From Cyanobacteria bacterium UBA8803 (GTDB lineage: Bacteria > Cyanobacteriota > Cyanobacteriia > Cyanobacteriales > Coleofasciculaceae): DNA of 7,845 nt. This document shows, piece by piece, positions 1-5,086 of this stretch. Positions within the stretch are counted from its first letter, which is position 1; every line of letters starts with the position of its first letter. The notes beneath the pieces were generated by a model. The model was not told the origin of the DNA. It was given only the letters and a program-made list of their open reading frames with translations, and did not search any database. The stretch lies in NCBI GenBank assembly GCA_003505715.1, contig DNXU01000004.1, forward strand, positions 1-7,845, written 5' to 3'. The position numbers and the translations under genes were made by a program.

Positions 1-1215
1 ATGGGGGGGCAGTCACCCTATTTACCCCAATCTCAGGTTCCCTTATCACCGCCCGTTGGTATGAATCCAGTGCAGGCGAATGGCTACCTAATGGGACAGT
101 ACCCTCCCTTCCCCCAAACTGCACCTGCCCTGCCTAATGTACCCTATCCCAACCTCCCCCCAGCCATCCCAGCTACTACTCCTACCCCAGCGATAGGACA
201 AGGATCTTCTATTCCTCCAGCGATTGGAAGTACGGCGTCGAGATCTCCCACGTTACGAGCCCAGGGGAGTTTTGTTACTCAGGGCGGTAACTCCGTAGCA
301 AGGGGGCGGCTATCGGGAACCTATCCGCTTTCATCCCAAGCCCTATTTGGTGCCACTCTTGATTTGACGAGCGAGGAAAGTGGCTTAGCTGATTCTCCGG
401 GGCAGGGTTTAAACATCAACGAGCTTTACTTTGCAATGGCTCCGTTTGATACTTTGCCTAATCTAAGGTTTGTCGTCGGTCAGTTGGACTTAACCTCTTA
501 CTTTGATCGCAATAGTTTTGCCAAAGATGGAGTCAGCCACTTCTTTAACTCGGCTTTTCAGACAAATCCGGCCTTAAGTGCTGCTGGGATTGCATCCCAT
601 CCAGGGTTTCTAGTTAATTGGACGTTAAACGATAATATTGAAGCTAAAGCCGCAGCCTTCTCTTCATCTCAAAAACTGAGTGATTTTGCCTTAGATGGAT
701 TTGCTGGAGAGATTGGCCTGCGCTACGGCAATGGGATTATTCGCGGCACCTATTCCACAGGTAGGGATGCGGGTTCAGATACTAGCTTTCAGGAAGCATT
801 CTCCATTCCTCGGGGCGACAATGGTGATGAATTTGGACTAGAGAGCGGCGATCGCGAAGAGGCTTACGGACTCAACGCCGAATACTTTGTCCCCGACTGG
901 AACATGGGGGTATTTGGCCGCTACGGTCGCTATATTAACCGCGAGTTGGATGAAAAAGCCACAACCTACAGTTTCGGTATCACCTTCTTAGATGTATTCA
1001 GTAAGGACGATCGCTTAGGATTAGCCTACGGTCAGACCTTATCAAACAATCAAGGTCGAGAACATCCAGACGTATTGGAATTATTCTACGATTTTCGATT
1101 TTTACCCAATATGCGGCTTGGTTTTACCGTTCAGCAACGCAATGGCTTATCGGAAACAGATGTTGGTGTGAGAGTGAAAACAGATTTTGATGTAATTCCT
1201 AATCGAACAAATTAG
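1..1215 (+). CDS. OprB-like outer-membrane beta-barrel porin, 5' partial
   Basis: This is probably the outer-membrane channel of the exopolysaccharide export cluster. Residues 1-83 are low-complexity and rich in Pro, Gly and Ser. From about residue 84 the protein becomes a run of alternating polar and hydrophobic strands with Gly and aromatic residues, typical of an outer-membrane barrel. The stretch VGQLDLTSYFDRNSFAKDG (159-177) and the later DDRLGLAYGQ (336-345) resemble motifs of carbohydrate-selective OprB porins, a family common in cyanobacteria; this is pattern recognition, not a search result. The frame is open from the first base of the window and the visible N-terminus has no signal peptide, which an outer-membrane protein needs. 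The true start is therefore probably upstream and the ATG at position 1 may be internal. The TPR gene follows 68 bp downstream on the same strand. A role as the barrel partner of that scaffold is inferred from context; a general sugar porin is the alternative. Confidence 0.75.
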   Translation: MGGQSPYLPQSQVPLSPPVGMNPVQANGYLMGQYPPFPQTAPALPNVPYPNLPPAIPATTPTPAIGQGSSIPPAIGSTASRSPTLRAQGSFVTQGGNSVARGRLSGTYPLSSQALFGATLDLTSEESGLADSPGQGLNINELYFAMAPFDTLPNLRFVVGQLDLTSYFDRNSFAKDGVSHFFNSAFQTNPALSAAGIASHPGFLVNWTLNDNIEAKAAAFSSSQKLSDFALDGFAGEIGLRYGNGIIRGTYSTGRDAGSDTSFQEAFSIPRGDNGDEFGLESGDREEAYGLNAEYFVPDWNMGVFGRYGRYINRELDEKATTYSFGITFLDVFSKDDRLGLAYGQTLSNNQGREHPDVLELFYDFRFLPNMRLGFTVQQRNGLSETDVGVRVKTDFDVIPNRTN

Positions 1216-1254
1216 GGTTGTTAGTTATTTATTTCTTGGCAACAACCAACAACC
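1216..1254 (+). repeat. Inverted heptamer pair forming a hairpin after the porin gene
   Basis: The 14 bases right after the porin stop codon (1216-1229, GGTTGTT AGTTATT) are a degenerate inverted copy of the first two AACAACC units (1241-1254). Twelve of 14 positions can pair across an 11-nt loop (1230-1240); mismatches are at 1223/1247 and 1227/1243. No T-tract follows, so it is not a standard intrinsic terminator. It could slow decay of the upstream mRNA from its 3' end or affect access to the next start codon. Pairing is seen directly; function is inferred. Confidence 0.55.
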
Positions 1255-1282
1255 AACAACCAACAACCAACGACCAATAACC
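1241..1282 (+). repeat. Tandem heptamer array (AACAACC), STRR type
   Basis: Six head-to-tail 7-bp units: four perfect AACAACC copies (1241-1268), then AACGACC (1269-1275) and AATAACC (1276-1282). The next 7 bases, AATGATG, keep the register and contain the ATG ATG start of the TPR gene, so the array runs directly into the coding sequence. Tandem heptamers of this kind are known from filamentous cyanobacteria as short tandemly repeated repetitive sequences. Unit number probably varies between strains. Confidence 0.93.
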
Positions 1283-1283
1283 A

Positions 1284-3566
1284 ATGATGAAGATAATTGG
1301 GTTAGGATTAGCTGGGATAACGGTGAGCGTGTCGGTGGTTCACAACATACCCGCCGCCTATGCCCAAACCGTACCAGCACCGATTAGACAAGCCTTTTCC
1401 CTCCTCAGGGAAGGGCGAGTTTTGGATGCGATCGCAGCCTTTGAACAAGCGGTGCGCCGTTATCCCGATTCCTTAGATGCTAAGTTGGGTTTAGCGATCG
1501 CTTATAGGCGTCAGGGGCTGATCGAGCAAGCCTGGGATACCTACCAACGAGTGTTGGCTCAAGACCCGACCAACCAGTTAGCGCTCAAGGCGATTGGACT
1601 GTTTGGCACTTATCGCTCAGAGTGGCAGGTACAGGGGATTGAAGCCCTCACCACCTTGCTCAACTTGAATCCCAATGACTTAGATGCCCGTGCCAGCCGT
1701 GCCTTACTTTACGGTTACCAGCAACGGTTTACTGAGGCTCTAGCCGACTATCAAATCGTACTGCAAGTTAACCCAACGCCAGAAGTGTTGCTCGGTGCTG
1801 CTGAAACCTACACCAATAGCGGCAACCCTCAACAAGGACTCGACTTGTTTAACCGCTACCAAGCTACGGGCAAACCCATTACGGGTTATGCAGCGATCTC
1901 CTACGCCCGGGCTTTGCGAGAAACAGGCAACCCGATCGCAGCGGTACAAGTACTAGAGGCTCAGCTGAGAACCTCAACTCAACTAGACGATTTAGCCATC
2001 CAAACTAGAGCTGCCTTGTCCCGCGCCTATCTTGCCGCCGGACAAACTAATCAAGCGTTGGCGGTATTAGCCCCCTTGCAAGGCATTCCTACTGCCGTCT
2101 TGCCCCTAGCGCGATCGCTCAACGAGATTCGCAATCAAACTAATGATGCCAGTCTCCTGCCACAAGTGGCCAGTCTCTACCGTCAGGCTTTAGCTCAAAC
2201 CCTCAACCCTGACCCCAGGTTGCTGCGGGAGGTAGCGGATATCTTTAGCGGCATTCCCAGCGAACGAGCAACTGCCCTACAACTGTATCAACAACTATTA
2301 GCACTCCAACCGAACGATCGCACACTGCTGGTGAAGCAGCTATCTCTAGAGAGCCAGCTGGGTTTAATTTCTAAAGCTGACCTGAGAGTACGTCTGTTTA
2401 GTGTCCTGCAACCTCTCCCCGCTGATCCTAGCGAACTGCAACAGCTTGCCCAAACCTTAGCAGGTATCGATCCCCCAGGGCCAGAATTTTTGCCTATTTA
2501 TTTTGGTCTGCTTCAAGCTGGCGTCAACATTCCTTTTTTAAATTTCCGTATTGCCCAGCTGTTGCTCGAAAATAATGACTTAGCAGGGGCTAGAAACGCT
2601 TTGGCGGCTTACGCCATCACTCCAGAAGGGGCTAAAGACTTAGCTCCCCAGTTGCTCGCCGCCGAAATCGAACGTCGCGAGGGTAACTTAGAAGCTGCTG
2701 CCCAGCGTTACCTAGGGTTAATTGCCACCAATCCCCCCGACCTAGATGTTCTCAATGCAGCCTTGCGGGGTTTGGCGGGAATTCGGGTGCAACAAAATCG
2801 CCCCGTGGAAGCCCTCGCGATTTTTGACCAACTCATCGCTCGCAATCCTCAAGATGCTACCCTACAGCTTGCCCGCACCTCTTTGGCCTATGAAGCCAAG
2901 GTTATTTCTGAAGCCCAAGCTGAGGCAGTACTCAATTACTGGTTCCAAACCCAACCCCCTAATAATACGCCGCCAGAACTATTTGCTCTTGTTGGCACCT
3001 TACCTGCTAGCCCACGACGAGAACAGATATACAATTTCTTGCTCCAGATTGACCCGGATAATATCCCAGTGAATATCCGTGCCATTCAGACTATTGCCCA
3101 ACGAAGTCCGACCCAGGCACGGGCACAGGTGACTCAGCTGGTCGCTCGCGATCCTAGTAACATTCGCAGTTACTTTTTGCAGGGGGAATTAGCTCAAGCC
3201 ATCAACGATTTAGAATTGGCAGAGCAAGCCTACGAGATTATATTAGCAGCGCAGCCCACCAACCGGGATGCGCTATCAGCCTTAGGGGGAGTGCGGTTCC
3301 AACAGCGCAAGTTTGACTCCGCTGTGGATCTGTTTTCTCAGGCACTTGCTCTCAACCCCAATGACCTGAGCATCCGCAAGGCACTGATCGATTTGAATCG
3401 AGCTCAAGATTTTCAGATGCAGGCGCTTGCCGATCTAGAAGCCCTGCAACTCGAACAAATTCAAAGAGGGGGGATACCGGACAGCGACCTGTACCAGCGC
3501 AGGCAGCAAATCCAAGAGGACTTCCTGCAACGGCGGGGATTCCAGCCCCCTTGGGAACGATTTTAA
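1284..3566 (+). CDS. Secreted TPR scaffold protein, BcsC-like (no barrel)
   Basis: Likely a periplasmic scaffold that bridges polysaccharide synthase and outer-membrane channel, like the TPR part of BcsC or AlgK. Residues 1-27 form a signal peptide: Lys3, a hydrophobic core, and an AYA motif before Gln28. The rest is almost entirely helical repeats. TPR signatures are clear at about 35-100 (AFEQAVRRYPDSLDAKLGLA), 125-165, 455-530 and 625-705 (VDLFSQALALNPND at 681-694), with more divergent repeats between. The protein ends in a charged helix and an aromatic tail, RGFQPPWERF (751-760). BcsC of Escherichia coli has about 1,150 residues because it also carries a C-terminal beta-barrel. Here the protein stops after the TPRs, and a barrel is encoded just upstream instead. 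The start is fixed by an in-frame TAA at 1278-1280, leaving ATG 1284 or ATG 1287. There is no Shine-Dalgarno sequence; the heptamer array occupies that position. The GH8 gene follows after 18 bp, so the two are probably co-transcribed. Confidence 0.85.
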   Translation: MMKIIGLGLAGITVSVSVVHNIPAAYAQTVPAPIRQAFSLLREGRVLDAIAAFEQAVRRYPDSLDAKLGLAIAYRRQGLIEQAWDTYQRVLAQDPTNQLALKAIGLFGTYRSEWQVQGIEALTTLLNLNPNDLDARASRALLYGYQQRFTEALADYQIVLQVNPTPEVLLGAAETYTNSGNPQQGLDLFNRYQATGKPITGYAAISYARALRETGNPIAAVQVLEAQLRTSTQLDDLAIQTRAALSRAYLAAGQTNQALAVLAPLQGIPTAVLPLARSLNEIRNQTNDASLLPQVASLYRQALAQTLNPDPRLLREVADIFSGIPSERATALQLYQQLLALQPNDRTLLVKQLSLESQLGLISKADLRVRLFSVLQPLPADPSELQQLAQTLAGIDPPGPEFLPIYFGLLQAGVNIPFLNFRIAQLLLENNDLAGARNALAAYAITPEGAKDLAPQLLAAEIERREGNLEAAAQRYLGLIATNPPDLDVLNAALRGLAGIRVQQNRPVEALAIFDQLIARNPQDATLQLARTSLAYEAKVISEAQAEAVLNYWFQTQPPNNTPPELFALVGTLPASPRREQIYNFLLQIDPDNIPVNIRAIQTIAQRSPTQARAQVTQLVARDPSNIRSYFLQGELAQAINDLELAEQAYEIILAAQPTNRDALSALGGVRFQQRKFDSAVDLFSQALALNPNDLSIRKALIDLNRAQDFQMQALADLEALQLEQIQRGGIPDSDLYQRRQQIQEDFLQRRGFQPPWERF

Positions 3567-3584
3567 TCCCAAGTTTAGAATAGG

Positions 3585-4889
3585 GTGGAAATGCTAGGTT
3601 TAGTAACCGTGTTCAAATTGCAGCATTTTATCCAAGAGTCTCAGATTCTCCTGAGAACTCTTGCTCTTATGACAATTTTATCCCCTCTGGGGGGCTGCGT
3701 TTCCATATCTTTCCAAGAACCGCCCCAAACTCCTTCATCTCCATTATCAAGGCCAACGAGTTCACCGATTGCCAGTTCTTCACCATTACCCGTATCCACG
3801 GCCAACCAGGATATACTCGAACAGAGCTGGGACATCTACCGCAAGCAATTCATTCAAGAAGACGGACGAGTGATCGACTACCAAGCTAGCGATCGCTCAA
3901 CTTCCGAAGGTCAAGCTTACGCTATGCTGCGGGCAGTGATCGTCAACGACCCTAACACCTTTGACCTCACCTTAACTTGGGCAGAGGATAACCTCCATCG
4001 CCTTTCGGCCAAGGGGGAACCCACTGACCAACTTTGGGTATGGTTGTGGGGCAAGCAACCAGATGGGACTTGGGGGCCAATTGACCGCAACTTTGCCAGC
4101 GATGCTGACATTGATGCGATTACAGCCTTGATTCTGGCTGCCCGTCGCTGGAATCGTCCCGAATACTTGGATTTAGCACGGCTGAAGCTACGAGATTTAT
4201 GGGAGTTTTCTACCTTTGAGGTGCCAGGAGGTAAGCGCTATCTCTTGCCCGGGCCAAAAGAAGCGTTTGTCCCTTCTCCAGCTACTATCTACCTCAATCC
4301 TTCCTACCTTGCTCCCTATGCCTTTCGCCTCTTTGCCCAGGTAGATCCTGATCGCAACTGGCTGAGTTTGGTAGAGAGTAGCTACCAAGTTCTGGAAAAG
4401 TCGTCTAAAGTTTCCGCTGCTGGCTTGCCCAGTGACTGGATTGCACTCGACACGAAAACAGGCCAATTCCAGCCCATGCCAGCCAATAGCAAACTGCAAA
4501 GTGTCTATAGCTTTGATGCCTATCGGGTCTGGTGGCGGGTGGCCTGGGATGCCCAGTGGTTTGAATCTCCGGAAGCACTGCGCTATCTCAAAAATGCTAC
4601 CCAACACCTCCAGAAACTATGGCGCTCTTCATCGCGCATTCCAGCGCGGATCGACCTTCAGGGGAAATCTTCAGTCAATTACGATGCCACATCTCAATAC
4701 GCCATGCTTTATCCAGCTCTGCGTTTAATTGACCCCACAGCAGCTCAGCAGCTCTTGGAACAGAACCTATTACCTCGTTACAACGAGGGGATTTGGGATG
4801 ATGAATCCGCCTACTACACTCAGAATCTAGCCTGGTTAGGATTGTTGCCTGCCAAAGCGATCGATCCTAAACTCTTAAAACCTCAATAG
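3585..4889 (+). CDS. Glycoside hydrolase family 8 lipoprotein (BcsZ-like endoglucanase)
   Basis: Predicted to cut beta-1,4-glucan, as BcsZ does in cellulose operons, probably in the periplasm. Numbering from GTG 3585: a lipoprotein signal peptide ends in the lipobox LGGC with Cys38, the only cysteine in the protein. A Ser/Pro-rich linker follows (about 45-72), then the GH8 domain (about 75-425). Family landmarks are visible: TSEGQAYAMLRAV with Glu108 as the expected general acid; ASDADIDAITALILA with Asp173, Asp175 and Asp177, the conserved substrate-binding acidic cluster; and SFDAYRVWWRVAWDA with Asp311 in the position expected for the catalytic base. The active site therefore looks intact. 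BcsZ of E. coli is shorter (about 370 residues) and is a soluble periplasmic protein; the extra length here is signal, lipobox and linker. The start is uncertain: ATG 3591 is a good alternative to GTG 3585, but GGTGGA at 3584-3589 lies too close to it for a normal ribosome site. GTG 3609 would still leave Arg24 and the hydrophobic core. The gene lies 18 bp after the TPR gene. Confidence 0.87.
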   Translation: MEMLGLVTVFKLQHFIQESQILLRTLALMTILSPLGGCVSISFQEPPQTPSSPLSRPTSSPIASSSPLPVSTANQDILEQSWDIYRKQFIQEDGRVIDYQASDRSTSEGQAYAMLRAVIVNDPNTFDLTLTWAEDNLHRLSAKGEPTDQLWVWLWGKQPDGTWGPIDRNFASDADIDAITALILAARRWNRPEYLDLARLKLRDLWEFSTFEVPGGKRYLLPGPKEAFVPSPATIYLNPSYLAPYAFRLFAQVDPDRNWLSLVESSYQVLEKSSKVSAAGLPSDWIALDTKTGQFQPMPANSKLQSVYSFDAYRVWWRVAWDAQWFESPEALRYLKNATQHLQKLWRSSSRIPARIDLQGKSSVNYDATSQYAMLYPALRLIDPTAAQQLLEQNLLPRYNEGIWDDESAYYTQNLAWLGLLPAKAIDPKLLKPQ

Positions 4890-4999
4890 ATAAGTGCCCT
4901 AAGCAATGGTACACCGAGCAGGATGAAACTATTTCTCCCTCTGACCCCTCTCTTTCATCAAGCGTATGTTCGTTTTATCCTTTTCCCTCACAATCTCTA

Positions 5000-5037
5000 C
5001 CGGATTGAGACATCCGGATCGCCAAAAAATCGATCGG
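5000..5037 (+). promoter_or_regulatory. Two overlapping, mutually exclusive inverted repeats
   Basis: CCGGAT (5000-5005) and ATCCGG (5012-5017) form a perfect 6-bp stem with a 6-nt loop. The right arm is shared with a second stem: CCGGATCG (5014-5021) can pair with CGATCGG (5031-5037) as seven base pairs with one bulged G at 5017 and a 9-nt A-rich loop. Only one stem can form at a time. This could be an operator if transcription starts downstream, or a leader switch if transcription reads through from the GH8 gene. Both uses are inference. Confidence 0.4.
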
Positions 5038-5067
5038 TTAAGTAAATAACTGGGTATCCCTTATATA
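5038..5067 (+). promoter_or_regulatory. Candidate sigma-70-type promoter for the bcsB-like gene
   Basis: TATATA at 5062-5067 resembles a -10 box and lies 18 bp after TTAAGT (5038-5043), a poor -35 box. Transcription would begin near 5074, leaving a leader of only about 13 nt with no Shine-Dalgarno sequence. AT-rich runs like this arise by chance, so the call is weak. Confidence 0.25.
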
Positions 5068-5086
5068 AAGATTAAGATTCATTCCT

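Larger units (their letters stand above)
4890..5086. other. 197-bp intergenic region before the bcsB-like gene
   Basis: This is the largest gap in the window. The first part (about 4928-5000) is pyrimidine-rich on the + strand and has no hairpin followed by a T-tract, so no intrinsic terminator for the GH8 gene is seen. The second part holds two overlapping inverted repeats (5000-5037) and an AT-rich stretch with a possible promoter (5038-5067). No small open reading frame with a ribosome site was found. Confidence 0.6.

Noticed and set aside
1241..1282. Heptamer array considered as a CRISPR remnant.
   Set aside because: Units are 7 bp and directly adjacent, with no spacers. CRISPR repeats are longer and separated by unique spacers.
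2746..3072. A 108-codon + strand frame inside the TPR gene.
   Set aside because: It is an out-of-frame shadow of a well-supported TPR coding sequence and shows no domain of its own.
4197..4607. A 136-codon minus-strand frame inside the GH8 gene.
   Set aside because: It is antisense to the conserved catalytic domain, has no recognisable motif or ribosome site, and is best explained as a shadow of the GH8 codons.
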